Notes: generated from the sequence alone by a model not told the origin. Positions 24,903-32,981 are shown, counted from the first letter of the stretch. The stretch: DNA of 35,226 bases from Stutzerimonas stutzeri (GCF_024448935.1 NZ_JAMOIE010000051.1:1-35226), one strand, 5' to 3'. A program made the numbers and translations.

Positions 24903-25491
24903 AGTGCCCATCCTCCAAATACGGTTCAGTGACGTCGGCCAAGCAGCTGAGCATGCCCGAGCGGTTCCCGACCGCATAATCGATTGCCTGTGTGGCCAGT
25001 GTAACAAACTCTTCGACATCAACACGGCCACTGTCGATAAGCGCTTCGATATCAGCTTTGTCCTGCTCTGTAAACCGGCTCAACTTGGAAATAGCGAGAT
25101 CCACGCCAGCGGCCACGTAAACATGCAGAGGCTGGTTTCCGTCGAACCCATCCAAGGGTATTGCTCGATCTCGATAGTCCTCATGCAGAGGCCCAAGCGA
25201 CGTGTTGTAGTTCGGATCGAACTCCACCGTGAGATCTTCGTCCCCTTGCTCATAGAACTCCGGATCTGCCAGCACCGCCACCAACTCGTCACGGCGCAGG
25301 ATCCTTGCTGCCTCGACCTCAGCATCGATGTCGGCGCTCCCGCGGGCGTGCGTCAGCAGGTGCACCCCACATCCACCGAAGATGAAGACCTTCATGGCAC
25401 CGGGCGCCTGACCCTCCAGAAGAGGTAAAGCCCGGGAGAAGAGCCTAGCTACGGCCTCCCCTAGCGGTGTGCTGAGTTGGATGTTTGACAT
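24883..25491 (-). CDS. Nucleotidyltransferase-like protein (DUF6036/AbiEii-like fold)
   Basis: The 202-aa protein shows a nucleotidyltransferase-type signature: [21 protein letters not shown], where the GG-x-G loop and the D-x-D pair would hold nucleotide and metal. The rest is helical and acidic. Such proteins resemble DUF6036 and the AbiEii/MenT toxin families, which add nucleotides to tRNA or other targets in toxin-antitoxin and phage-defence systems. Here the partner gene overlaps it. AGGAG stands six bases before ATG 25491. The biochemical role is not shown by the sequence. Confidence 0.68.
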   Translation of the reverse strand: MSNIQLSTPLGEAVARLFSRALPLLEGQAPGAMKVFIFGGCGVHLLTHARGSADIDAEVEAARILRRDELVAVLADPEFYEQGDEDLTVEFDPNYNTSLGPLHEDYRDRAIPLDGFDGNQPLHVYVAAGVDLAISKLSRFTEQDKADIEALIDSGRVDVEEFVTLATQAIDYAVGNRSGMLSCLADVTEPYLEDGHYGSPKP

Positions 25492-25525
25492 TGAATGCTC
25501 CTAAAAATCAATAACGTGAGACCGA

Positions 25526-25540
25526 GCCGGCTCCGCCGGC
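25526..25540. repeat. GC-rich inverted repeat upstream of the nucleotidyltransferase-like gene
   Basis: Perfect 6-bp arms gccggc around tcc. It lies 35 bp before the start at 25491. There is no adjacent T-run, so it is more likely an mRNA leader structure or an operator than a terminator. Confidence 0.35.
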
Positions 25541-25596
25541 GAAGCAGGTCGAGGGTTGGAGCATAGAGCCAGAGGCATGCACCGGAAACGCAGGAC

Positions 25597-26244
25597 TCAG
25601 TGCGGGCGGGGCCTTGTCGTCCCAACAAAGTACGATTCACAGCGCCGACCATAAGCGACACCAAACTGATTTTCCAACCAGCTCAACAGTGCCGGCGACA
25701 TATCCCCCACCCCAAGGGCCAGTCCATTATCGCGCCGTATCTGGCCGAAGAGGGCATGCGTCACATTGTGGAGATAGTCTCCCACATGCGAAGCGTTGGG
25801 AAACTTCACTGTGATAATGATCCCGCCCAATGGAGGGCGCCGACCGGCGCTTGGAACGTTGACATGATAATCGTCGGCGTATTGAGAGAGGCTGGTGATG
25901 CCAGAACGCATATCCGCCATTTCGAGCTTTTCTACCGCCGTTTTGAAGCGACTGTAGAAGTCACCTCTCCCCACGTGACTGCTGACCGACCACGGGCAGA
26001 GATTGAGGACCTCGAAGACGTCGGCAGCATCATCAGCCACAAATAGCTGTATACCTTTGGGTACAACACCGTCGATTGCGGAACGGGCAGAAACCGCCAG
26101 CGCCTTCCAATCTACCGCCTGGTAATCAGTCAGCACAGGCATTCCTGCAGCGTCAACGAGAACCCCCTCAGGTTCCGGAGAGTGAGGCGCGAATAGAAAG
26201 TGGTAGGCGATCGGGGCATTCCGGTTCACAGCGATCATAGTCAT
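25597..26244 (-). CDS. Hypothetical protein
   Basis: The 215-aa product begins MTMIAVNRNAPIAYHFLFAP. Of three ATGs, that at 26244 stands seven bases after AGGAG and is preferred. It looks soluble, with a mixed alpha/beta pattern and no signal peptide; the stretch GGIIITVKFPNASHVGDYL may form the core. No family was recognised. It starts 10 bp after the upstream gene's end and shares its transcript. Confidence 0.68.
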   Translation of the reverse strand: MTMIAVNRNAPIAYHFLFAPHSPEPEGVLVDAAGMPVLTDYQAVDWKALAVSARSAIDGVVPKGIQLFVADDAADVFEVLNLCPWSVSSHVGRGDFYSRFKTAVEKLEMADMRSGITSLSQYADDYHVNVPSAGRRPPLGGIIITVKFPNASHVGDYLHNVTHALFGQIRRDNGLALGVGDMSPALLSWLENQFGVAYGRRCESYFVGTTRPRPH

Positions 26245-26254
26245 GACCATTCTC

Positions 26255-26767
26255 CTAGAAAAAAGTCCGCGAGTTGTTCCGCGACAGAATCTCTTCGAGA
26301 TCTGGGATCTCCCTCAGGGTTGGCGACAAAATGTCCGCCCTGGTGCTCTCTGGAGTCTCGCCTTCCCAGTGGCCGTAATAGAAAACGTCGCCGTCCAGCT
26401 CATAGAGCTCGTCTTCGTCGATCGTCACGCCATCGTCCTTGTACGGCGCTCTCAGCAGCGTTATCCCGTCATCATCAAGGAAAACGAGCCCGTGGCTCGC
26501 GACCTGAAGACCACACCCCGGATTGGCCGAGAGGATTCGCTGATAGTGCCCGCAGACGTCCTCATAGCTCAGGCTACGAACCTGCAACGGGCCTGGCACC
26601 CAGCGATCGCCCTGCTTTTCTATCTGAACCACGTCACGCAGGATCGTGAACCCTTGAAACTGAGTAGCGCCTTCTCGTTCTGCTATAGCGATCATGCTGT
26701 CAAGATCACTCCGAACCCACTCACAATCGTTTCGCGGGTCCGTCAGTGCATAGCGCACAAGCTCCAT
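26255..26767 (-). CDS. Hypothetical acidic protein
   Basis: From ATG 26767 the product is 170 aa (MELVRYALTDPRNDCEWVRS), acidic and soluble, with a Trp/Tyr-rich segment (DVFYYGHWEGETPEST). GGAGGAG stands a few bases upstream of the ATG. The ribosome-binding site comes only about five bases after the T-run of a hairpin terminator, so expression must come by readthrough or from a promoter hidden in the hairpin. It heads a group of four accessory genes. No family was recognised. Confidence 0.7.
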   Translation of the reverse strand: MELVRYALTDPRNDCEWVRSDLDSMIAIAEREGATQFQGFTILRDVVQIEKQGDRWVPGPLQVRSLSYEDVCGHYQRILSANPGCGLQVASHGLVFLDDDGITLLRAPYKDDGVTIDEDELYELDGDVFYYGHWEGETPESTRADILSPTLREIPDLEEILSRNNSRTFF

Positions 26768-26784
26768 ACCACTCCTCCTCTTCC

Positions 26785-26810
26785 AAAAAAAACCCCGGCA
26801 GGGACCGGGG
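26785..26810 (-). terminator. Rho-independent terminator after the icmW-type operon
   Basis: On the minus strand the stem is CCCCGG, a 6-base loop and CCGGGG, followed by eight T's. It separates the YbjQ-like gene from the four downstream genes. Confidence 0.85.
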
Positions 26811-26860
26811 CAAAAGTCCCTTCGCTTTCGCAAGGAACGTGACGAACGCAAATTCGGCCC

Positions 26861-27148
26861 CTAATCCCCGTCGGCCTGTCCGGCAACCTCTAGCAAGGCA
26901 GGAGTACCGGCATAGGCCAAGACCATGACCTGCTCCCCTTCTTTGGTGACCAACGCAGAAGTTGAAAAGGACACTCCAATAAGGGCGTTGGCTTCCTGGT
27001 GTGCCGTCGAGCACAACTGGTCGATACAGGCTCCCATCGCGGTGCTTATCTGGTCACTTATAGGCACCCGCCTAACCACGTGGACCATCGGGAAAAGGCG
27101 TACGAGCCTGACGTCTGCCGGCAGTACCTGGGTGGTGAACACGTGCAT
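26861..27148 (-). CDS. YbjQ-like (DUF74 family) small protein
   Basis: The 95-aa product has the pattern of YbjQ-type proteins: an N-terminal beta part, a helix ending in AHQEANALIGVSF and a final strand EQVMVLAYAGTPALL, as in E. coli YbjQ (ARALGADAVVGIDIDYE, MLMVSVSGTAV from memory). The family forms small oligomers of unknown function. Its start overlaps the stop of the exported protein gene (TAATG). It is the last gene before the terminator. No signal peptide is present. Confidence 0.55.
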   Translation of the reverse strand: MHVFTTQVLPADVRLVRLFPMVHVVRRVPISDQISTAMGACIDQLCSTAHQEANALIGVSFSTSALVTKEGEQVMVLAYAGTPALLEVAGQADGD

Positions 27149-28239
27149 TACTGCCCTGCCCTAGCGGCAGCGCCGCGCTGATTTTCAAGACGGGGCTGTA
27201 TGTCCTTCCGATTCAGCCGCTCGGTCTGCAGCGCGAGCATCATCTCGATCCGCTCGCGTGCTCGGCTTCGTTCAAGCGCCAGAACATCTTCCAGGGCTTG
27301 CATGTGCAGATACTCGGTCAGCAGCGGAGCAGTAGTCTTCCCGCTTTCAGCGGTGTACCACTCCGGAGAGAGAAATCGCTTTTCGATTTCGTTGGACATC
27401 AACTCGTAGAACGAGGCCTGGCCATCAACAGGAGACCGCCTGGCAATCATCCCATTGAGGCTGTTGCTGGCCAGCGACATCACCGCGTCATCAGCCAACT
27501 CGTGCGCCCGCAGGGCCTTTCCTTGCGGGCTACCGGTATCGGGAAGCTTGGTGGCCATCTCAAACGTAACGTTCTTGACGAAGGCTCGGGCGGCCTCGAT
27601 CTCGGCCTCATTAAAGGTCTTTCTCCCCTCCCCTGGCTCCAACATCCTGTCGAAACGGATGTCCCGATCCTGCATGGCGGCAGCCACAGCTTGGCACCGT
27701 CCAGCGCTGGCATCTCGATCGGAGCAGTAAGGGACGTGACGCTGGATCAGCGCGAGTTGGTCTTGGTAGAAAGCTCCATGAGTGGCGTCTAGCAGCGTGC
27801 GATTTTCAGCAGCAGTTTGCCGGACGCTTCCAACCATCGCGCTTCCAACCGCCTGTACGCTAGCCATTGTTTCTGCCTGGCTGCTCGCAGGGATGCTCTC
27901 CTCGGCTGCACTACCGGCACGCTCTTGGGCCTGCAGGTTAGCGTCGACCGCCTGTTTACCCTCAAAGAGCGCCTGCTGAGCAGCGAGCTGCTGTGTCATG
28001 ACTGCCTGATGGCCATTCACTCCCGACCACCAATCCGGGTAGATATCGCCTGCAAGCACTTCGACAATGTCGCTGGCCCAAGAAGTAAAATCCGAGACCA
28101 TACTGGCGCCGGCCTGAACGAACGCGGAATAGCCCACGAACCCCCAGGGATCACAGCAATATGCTGCAGACGCTCGGTAGACCGGCAGTGCTGCTATCCC
28201 CAGAGCTAAAGCTGTTGCAGCAATCCAGCGCGGCCGCAT
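27148..28239 (-). CDS. Exported transfer protein, paralogue of the next upstream gene (candidate IcmX/TraW-like)
   Basis: The 363-aa product has a signal peptide (MRPRWIAATALALGIAALPV to about residue 25) followed at once by a Cys-Cys pair (YCCDPW). It shares with the upstream protein a cysteine block (HVPYC then GRC), the DIRFD motif, FLSPEWYT, a helical segment and the end AAARAGQ. It is mainly helical and would be periplasmic. IcmX/TraW are exported proteins of type IVB systems encoded beside icmW, so position suggests this role, but I cannot show homology by eye. ATG 28239 overlaps the previous stop (TGATG). Confidence 0.72.
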   Translation of the reverse strand: MRPRWIAATALALGIAALPVYRASAAYCCDPWGFVGYSAFVQAGASMVSDFTSWASDIVEVLAGDIYPDWWSGVNGHQAVMTQQLAAQQALFEGKQAVDANLQAQERAGSAAEESIPASSQAETMASVQAVGSAMVGSVRQTAAENRTLLDATHGAFYQDQLALIQRHVPYCSDRDASAGRCQAVAAAMQDRDIRFDRMLEPGEGRKTFNEAEIEAARAFVKNVTFEMATKLPDTGSPQGKALRAHELADDAVMSLASNSLNGMIARRSPVDGQASFYELMSNEIEKRFLSPEWYTAESGKTTAPLLTEYLHMQALEDVLALERSRARERIEMMLALQTERLNRKDIQPRLENQRGAAARAGQ

Positions 28240-29369
28240 CACTGCCCCGCCTTCGCCGCGGCGCTTCGAGCCACTTCGAGCTGTGCCGCCGAATCGGACT
28301 TCACGTCCATGGCAAGATTGGTCGCGAGCATTGCCTCAACACGCTCCATCTGCTGGAAAGACTGAAGATCCATCCACAGCTTGAAGGCCTGCATCTTGTT
28401 CTGCTCGCGCAGCAGGTTTTCGGTAGAGAAGCCAGAAATCATGGTGTACCAGTCAGGCGATTGAAACCGACCGTTGACCAGGGTTTCCATAAGCTCCATC
28501 GGAGAGATGTCCGCCTTATTGACCATCGCAGCGGCGCCCAGGCCAGCGACCGGTGTGCGCAGGGCAACAGCCTGGTTCAAGGAGTTTGCGGCGACCGAGG
28601 ATCTGGCCTGCTCAATATACTGCCCCGCAATGAATGCCTTACCTTGAGCAGTGCCCTCCCAGGCCTTGGGGATGTTCTGAGTGGGGATGGCGTTGACCAA
28701 TTTCGCGATGAGGGCCTTTACGGCTTCCAGCAGCGAAGGGGTGAGATTGCTATTGCCCAACAAGGTGTCGACGCGGATATCGGCACCCTGCATGGCAGGA
28801 TCCGAAGGCAGCGAGCATCGACCCTGGGCAGCCTCTTCCGCCGTGCAATACTTCGCCACGTGTTCGTCATAGTGCCGGGAAATGACAGCCGCACTGCTGG
28901 GGGTATAGAGGGTACGATCTGCAGACGCCTTGTTCAGGCTACCTGCGGTTTGCTTCACCGAAGTGCCGGCCTGACCCGCTGCGGCTCCCGTCGCAGCCTC
29001 ATAGCAGCTGCGAGGTGACAACTCGTATTTGGTTGTCGCATCAGCTCGAACTTTCTCCATATAGAGCTGCGTCTGAGCGGCGATCGCGCCCTCCATCATC
29101 ACCTTTTGCTGGGCTGTCTGCTTTGTGACTTCCCGCGTCAAGGTGCTGAACCCTTGCTGAATGCTCGAATCGATCTTCTGGAGCCAGGCCACGATCGTCG
29201 AAGTTGCAGTGGATACGGCAGACGACACCGCCATGCCGGCGGCATTCGCCCCCTGGGCGGCAATCGCGCCGTCACCGCAGCACGCCTCGGCTTCCCGCGG
29301 AGCACCGCTCATGCCCAGGCCAACCACCAGGGTAGCGACACCGAGACCAAAAAATTTGAATGCTTTCAT
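28239..29369 (-). CDS. Exported transfer protein, paralogue of the downstream gene (candidate IcmX/TraW-like)
   Basis: From ATG 29369 (GGGAG seven bases upstream) the product is 376 aa. A signal peptide (MKAFKFFGLGVATLVVGLGM) precedes a Cys-Cys pair (ACCGDGA). A further block (KYC then GRCS), MQGADIRVD, FQSPDWYT and the end AAAKAGQ are shared with the downstream gene, which points to a tandem duplication with strong divergence. The cysteines would suit the DsbC-like isomerase encoded in the other operon. Probably periplasmic; its part in the channel is inferred from location. Confidence 0.72.
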   Translation of the reverse strand: MKAFKFFGLGVATLVVGLGMSGAPREAEACCGDGAIAAQGANAAGMAVSSAVSTATSTIVAWLQKIDSSIQQGFSTLTREVTKQTAQQKVMMEGAIAAQTQLYMEKVRADATTKYELSPRSCYEAATGAAAGQAGTSVKQTAGSLNKASADRTLYTPSSAAVISRHYDEHVAKYCTAEEAAQGRCSLPSDPAMQGADIRVDTLLGNSNLTPSLLEAVKALIAKLVNAIPTQNIPKAWEGTAQGKAFIAGQYIEQARSSVAANSLNQAVALRTPVAGLGAAAMVNKADISPMELMETLVNGRFQSPDWYTMISGFSTENLLREQNKMQAFKLWMDLQSFQQMERVEAMLATNLAMDVKSDSAAQLEVARSAAAKAGQ

Positions 29370-29384
29370 CACAGGTCTCCCAAG

Positions 29385-29876
29385 CTACTGCAGGATGTTG
29401 ATCACGCGGCCCGCCGTTTCCCCGGCCGATCCGGGCACCACAGTCCCGACCTGCGAGCCGACAGTGCCCATGACCTGGCTGTACTTGCCGTTGCTCTTCT
29501 CGTTGGCTCTGCGACGAACCGACTCGATGGCTCGTTGCCCAGCAGACTGCGCTTCTTGCTTCGCAGCCTGGCAACCTTTTTCCAGCAACTCCTTCCCGAT
29601 CTTGTCGATCAGCCCCTGGATGCTTCCCAGCCCGGGAATGCTTAGGCCGCCAACGTACTGAGAGATCTGGTCCATGCAGGGAGTAATCGAGTTCTGAAAC
29701 ACCTCCGTGGGGTTCACCTCAGGGGTGTAGATCTTGACGTACTCCTCCTGGGCCTTTTGCTGGCCCTGCTGAATGTCTTCGCAATAACGTTGCGCATCGG
29801 AAGCGCTCGTCGCGGCCACTCCAGTCGAGGCACCGATCAGCAAGCCAACAGCGAGCATCGACGGAAACTTATTCAT
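29385..29876 (-). CDS. Exported small protein of the icmW-type operon
   Basis: The 163-aa product has a signal peptide (MNKFPSMLAVGLLIGASTGV) and a mature part with three cysteines, a Gln-rich helix (YCEDIQQGQQKAQEEYVKIY) and a basic helix (GQRAIESVRRRANEKSNGKY), ending with a Gly/Val-rich stretch. I recognise no family. ATG 29876 overlaps the end of the IcmW-like gene by 8 bp. Location suggests a periplasmic component of the transfer channel. Confidence 0.72.
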   Translation of the reverse strand: MNKFPSMLAVGLLIGASTGVAATSASDAQRYCEDIQQGQQKAQEEYVKIYTPEVNPTEVFQNSITPCMDQISQYVGGLSIPGLGSIQGLIDKIGKELLEKGCQAAKQEAQSAGQRAIESVRRRANEKSNGKYSQVMGTVGSQVGTVVPGSAGETAGRVINILQ

Positions 29877-30366
29877 CTCGCTCCGACCTCTCCTGGTGAT
29901 AGTTCGTGATGGCCTTCGACAGGCTCCCAAGGAACTCGGGGGCCAGAAGCCGCTGGAAGAACGGAGTGTTCTGTACAACTTGGAGGCGCTGTACCAGGGT
30001 GCCGGCCAACATCGGATCGAGGACGTTCGAGAAAACGCCATTAGAGTCCTGCTGCAGGAGCACTCCGAGCAGACGTGACCCCAGCCCTGCGTGGCGCTCG
30101 TCCAGCCACTGGACGATTCGGAATGCTTTGCTGCTGCTGATATAGACGAGGAAGAACAGCAGGTCATTTCGGTCCGCATCAGCCAGCTTCGCCGCAGCCG
30201 CCGGATCGGAGAGGCGGAGCCCGAAGCTCTGCAGGCGCTCGGCGATATCCGGGTGATTATCCAGGGCCCAGTCCTCTGCCCTCTCAATCGAAGCAAACAG
30301 TTGGCCTAGTTCAGGCGAAACCTGCTCCCAGTGCTCTGCAACATCTTCAGTAGATAGGCTTAACAT
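29869..30366 (-). CDS. icmW: IcmW-like adaptor/chaperone protein
   Basis: This acidic 165-aa protein can be aligned with Legionella IcmW (151 aa, from memory) over most of its length: EHWEQVSPELGQLFASIERA with AKYWFEYLDPMIYRVITFME; EDWALDNHPDIAERL with ENWTLDGNPELEEAM; then a loop, AFRIVQWLDERHAGLGSRLL with GLRLLQAIDTVHPGSASRVL, and a final helix with QRLQVV/ERLRLL. IcmW binds IcmS and the DotL tail and presents effectors to the channel. As in Legionella it lies divergent from dotA and heads an operon of exported proteins. The start at ATG 30366 has a weak ribosome-binding site. Confidence 0.75.
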   Translation of the reverse strand: MLSLSTEDVAEHWEQVSPELGQLFASIERAEDWALDNHPDIAERLQSFGLRLSDPAAAAKLADADRNDLLFFLVYISSSKAFRIVQWLDERHAGLGSRLLGVLLQQDSNGVFSNVLDPMLAGTLVQRLQVVQNTPFFQRLLAPEFLGSLSKAITNYHQERSERDE

Positions 30367-30405
30367 TGGTTTATGGCTCGGACTTTCGTTGTGTTATCTT
30401 CTGCA

Positions 30406-30434
30406 AGTATCGAGACTAAACGCTTTAGCGTCAA
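30406..30434 (-). promoter_or_regulatory. Candidate icmW promoter overlapping a dyad
   Basis: On the minus strand TTGACG (30429-30434) is followed after 17 bp by GATACT (30406-30411), about 40 bp before the IcmW-like start. The dyad acgctttagcgt (30420-30431) overlaps the -35 box and could be an operator. The region between icmW and dotA (312 bp) should also carry the dotA promoter, which I cannot place. Confidence 0.45.
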
Positions 30435-30439
30435 CACTG

Positions 30440-30667
30440 GTGATCAGCGTGCTAAGAGTCATCAAACACATCCGAACCGAGCGAGCCGAACCGTCGCCAC
30501 CTCCCGAGCCTGAAGCAAGCGCGCCACCCGCCGGTCGCCAGGATTGCGGCCAAGCATGGCGTCAACTGTCGGAGCGGCTTTTGGGCCGCTTGGGTGACGC
30601 GGATACGCATGAGCCGGAACTCACGCTCCCCTCCCCCACGCCCTCGTCTTCCAACAAGCACAGCTAA
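30440..30667 (+). CDS. Possible small gene before dotA
   Basis: A frame open from ATG 30389, or from GTG 30440 within it, stops with TAA at 30665-30667, 11 bp before the dotA ATG. The predicted protein is 75-92 aa with a Pro/Glu/Ala-rich centre and a helix (CGQAWRQLSERLLGRLGD). In Legionella icmV stands here, but this frame has no membrane helices and is not IcmV. Position and stop-to-start spacing favour a gene; the low-complexity sequence and lack of a clear ribosome-binding site do not. It could be leader RNA. Confidence 0.35.
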   Translation: MISVLRVIKHIRTERAEPSPPPEPEASAPPAGRQDCGQAWRQLSERLLGRLGDADTHEPELTLPSPTPSSSNKHS

Positions 30668-30678
30668 AGGACAGCCAG

Positions 30679-32943
30679 ATGAGAAAATCGCTGCTGCTTT
30701 GCCTACTTCTGGCCGCATTCTTCGGGGGAGCAGCCCACGCTGAATCCTCAGGCGGACTGAACCAATTCACCCCGCCGCCGGGCGATACTTCCGTTGACTT
30801 CCTGGAAGAAGTGTTCGGCTCGATCGTGGGGACCATCCACTCTGGCGGGAACGTAGAGGGCGGCGAGACCGAGGACGTGCTGGGCAGCATGATGTCCGTT
30901 TTCGGTGGTGCCGTGATGTTCTTGGGCATGCTCTTTATCGCCTACACCACGATCAAAGGCACCGTCGACTCCGCTCAGGATGGCGAGGTCCTCGGACGGA
31001 AGATGAGCGACATCTGGATTCCATTGCGTACCGCTGCAGGCGGCGCCCTGCTGCTACCGCTCGGGCATGGTTACTCGCTGATCCAGATCATGGTGCTCTG
31101 GCTTGCTATACAGGGCGTGGGTGTGGGAGACGCAATCTGGAGCCAGGCGGTCGACCAAATCGGCAAGGACGGCATGCTTTCCCGACCGCTCATTCCAGAT
31201 TCCCGACCACTGGCCGCCAACATCCTGAAGTTCGAAGTCTGCACCGCGGCGATGAACAAGCAGTTCGAGGCCTCTGGTCGGTCGACACGCATCCAAGCTG
31301 TCGCATCCACCCGCAAGGTCGTCAACACCGGAGAGATTGACGTTGATATTACCGACGCCATACCGGTCTATGGCGGCATCAACATGGTTCAGAAGTACAA
31401 CAAAGCGAGCTATACCGTCACCGACTACAAGTGGAAGGCGAACGACAACTCCTACATGAACCCCGATGTCTGCGGAGCCCTGACCTGGAAGCAATCCTGG
31501 GAGGCCTCGGAGGGCAACAGCAACACCAAGGTCATCAAAGAGCCGATTCTCGCGGCACACGCCAAAGCCATCCAGCAGATGATCCAGGATATCCGGCCGA
31601 CGGCACAGCAGATCGTCGCCGGGCAAAAACCGGCCCCGGGCGTGATAGACGCCGCGGCGAACACCTATGAGAACTCGCTTCGCGCCGCCGCCAAGACCGC
31701 TGTGATGCAAACCAGTGATCGCGCTGCAGCGGACTTCCTCAAGGCCGCCAAGGACGGCGGCTGGCTGTTCGCCGGCACCTGGTACAACCACATCGTCAAA
31801 ATGAACGACGTGATGCAATCCACATTGAACGGTCTGCCGGCAGCCGATCCTATTGCCATCGTCGACAAGGAGACCAAGGAGACACTCCAGACATACGCCG
31901 ACGTCATGCTCACCGCCGACGAGTATGCCAAGCACCGCGTCGACTCGGTCCGTAACACCTACTACGCCGAGACCAACGTTCGGGAGCCCCGTGACGGAGA
32001 AGGCGCCTGGGAGTACGTCAAGAAGATGATGTCCGCGCCATTCATGGGCGCGATCAACCAGATGACGCAGAGCATCGCTGGCTCCAACCTCAACCACATG
32101 AGTCAGATGAAAAGCTTCGGCGATGTCATCGTGACTACCGGCGAGGTAATGCTCGCAGCCATGGCCACCGCCACAGGCGTCGCGAACTCCTGGGCAGCAC
32201 AGGCCACAGTGAAGGTTGGTTTCGACGCAGGCGCAGTCTTCCAGTTCCTCTCGGGCATCATCACCCTCATGCTGCTCGCCCTGTTCGCCTTCGGCGTGAC
32301 GCTGAGCACCTATGTGCCGATGATCCCGTTCATCACCTGGACAACCTCGATCGTGAACTGGTTCGTTCTTGTTCTGGAATCGGTCATCGCGGCCCCGCTG
32401 TTTGCCGTAGCCCACATCCATCCAGATGGAGACGATGCCGTCGGCCGAGCCGGACAGGGCTACATGATGATCCTGTCGCTGGTGATGCGACCAGCACTGA
32501 TGCTGTTCGGCCTACTCGGCGGCATGCTGCTGACTCAGCCAATCGTTGGATACATCAACGCGGCCTTCATGTCAGTCGTCTCCGGGATCCAGGCCGACAG
32601 CATGACGGGCATCGTCAGCTTCATCGCCTACGTGGCCATCTATGTGGTGATGATGACCACCGTCGTGCACATCGTTTTCAGCCTGATTCACTGGGTTCCG
32701 GACAACATCCTGCGCTGGATCGGTAACGGATCTACTGGTGGTATCGCCGACGCGGAGCGCACGGGCGACAGCGGCCAGGATGTGTTCGTCGCCGGCGTCA
32801 GGGAAACGAAGCATGGCGCTGCCGGTGGCCTCGGCGGGCACCGCCCGAAAGGGCCATCAGGTAGCCCAGGTGGCGGTGGCGACACGCCGGATGGCTCCCC
32901 ACAGCGACCAGGCCCATCGAACAAGGATCTGTTCGGCGGATAA
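30679..32943 (+). CDS. dotA: DotA/TraY-like polytopic membrane protein
   Basis: The 754-aa protein has a signal-like N-terminus (MRKSLLLCLLLAAFFGGAAH), membrane helices at about 75-95 and 130-150, a large periplasmic domain (about 155-470) and a second cluster of helices from about 485 to 680, then a Gly/Pro/Asp-rich cytoplasmic tail. The blocks IWIPLRTAAGGALLLPLGHG and YSLIQIMVLWLAIQGVGVGD are typical of DotA/TraY. This is an essential part of the type IVB channel in the inner membrane. AGGACAG precedes ATG 30679. It is alone on its strand, followed by a terminator, and divergent from icmW. Confidence 0.93.
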   Translation: MRKSLLLCLLLAAFFGGAAHAESSGGLNQFTPPPGDTSVDFLEEVFGSIVGTIHSGGNVEGGETEDVLGSMMSVFGGAVMFLGMLFIAYTTIKGTVDSAQDGEVLGRKMSDIWIPLRTAAGGALLLPLGHGYSLIQIMVLWLAIQGVGVGDAIWSQAVDQIGKDGMLSRPLIPDSRPLAANILKFEVCTAAMNKQFEASGRSTRIQAVASTRKVVNTGEIDVDITDAIPVYGGINMVQKYNKASYTVTDYKWKANDNSYMNPDVCGALTWKQSWEASEGNSNTKVIKEPILAAHAKAIQQMIQDIRPTAQQIVAGQKPAPGVIDAAANTYENSLRAAAKTAVMQTSDRAAADFLKAAKDGGWLFAGTWYNHIVKMNDVMQSTLNGLPAADPIAIVDKETKETLQTYADVMLTADEYAKHRVDSVRNTYYAETNVREPRDGEGAWEYVKKMMSAPFMGAINQMTQSIAGSNLNHMSQMKSFGDVIVTTGEVMLAAMATATGVANSWAAQATVKVGFDAGAVFQFLSGIITLMLLALFAFGVTLSTYVPMIPFITWTTSIVNWFVLVLESVIAAPLFAVAHIHPDGDDAVGRAGQGYMMILSLVMRPALMLFGLLGGMLLTQPIVGYINAAFMSVVSGIQADSMTGIVSFIAYVAIYVVMMTTVVHIVFSLIHWVPDNILRWIGNGSTGGIADAERTGDSGQDVFVAGVRETKHGAAGGLGGHRPKGPSGSPGGGGDTPDGSPQRPGPSNKDLFGG

Positions 32944-32950
32944 GCACACC

Positions 32951-32981
32951 AAGGGCCATCGTTTTGATGGCCCTTCTTTTT
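32951..32981 (+). terminator. Rho-independent terminator of dotA
   Basis: Ten-base arms aagggccatc and gatggccctt around gtttt, followed by ctttttt-like T-rich sequence, 8 bp after the dotA stop. Confidence 0.85.

Noticed and set aside
25526..25540. GC-rich hairpin as a terminator before the nucleotidyltransferase-like gene
   Set aside because: No T-run follows the stem on either strand, so it is listed only as a repeat.
31054..32421. A 455-codon minus-strand frame inside dotA
   Set aside because: It lies fully antisense to a clear DotA/TraY gene and has the His/Asp/Val/Gly-rich composition of an antisense shadow.
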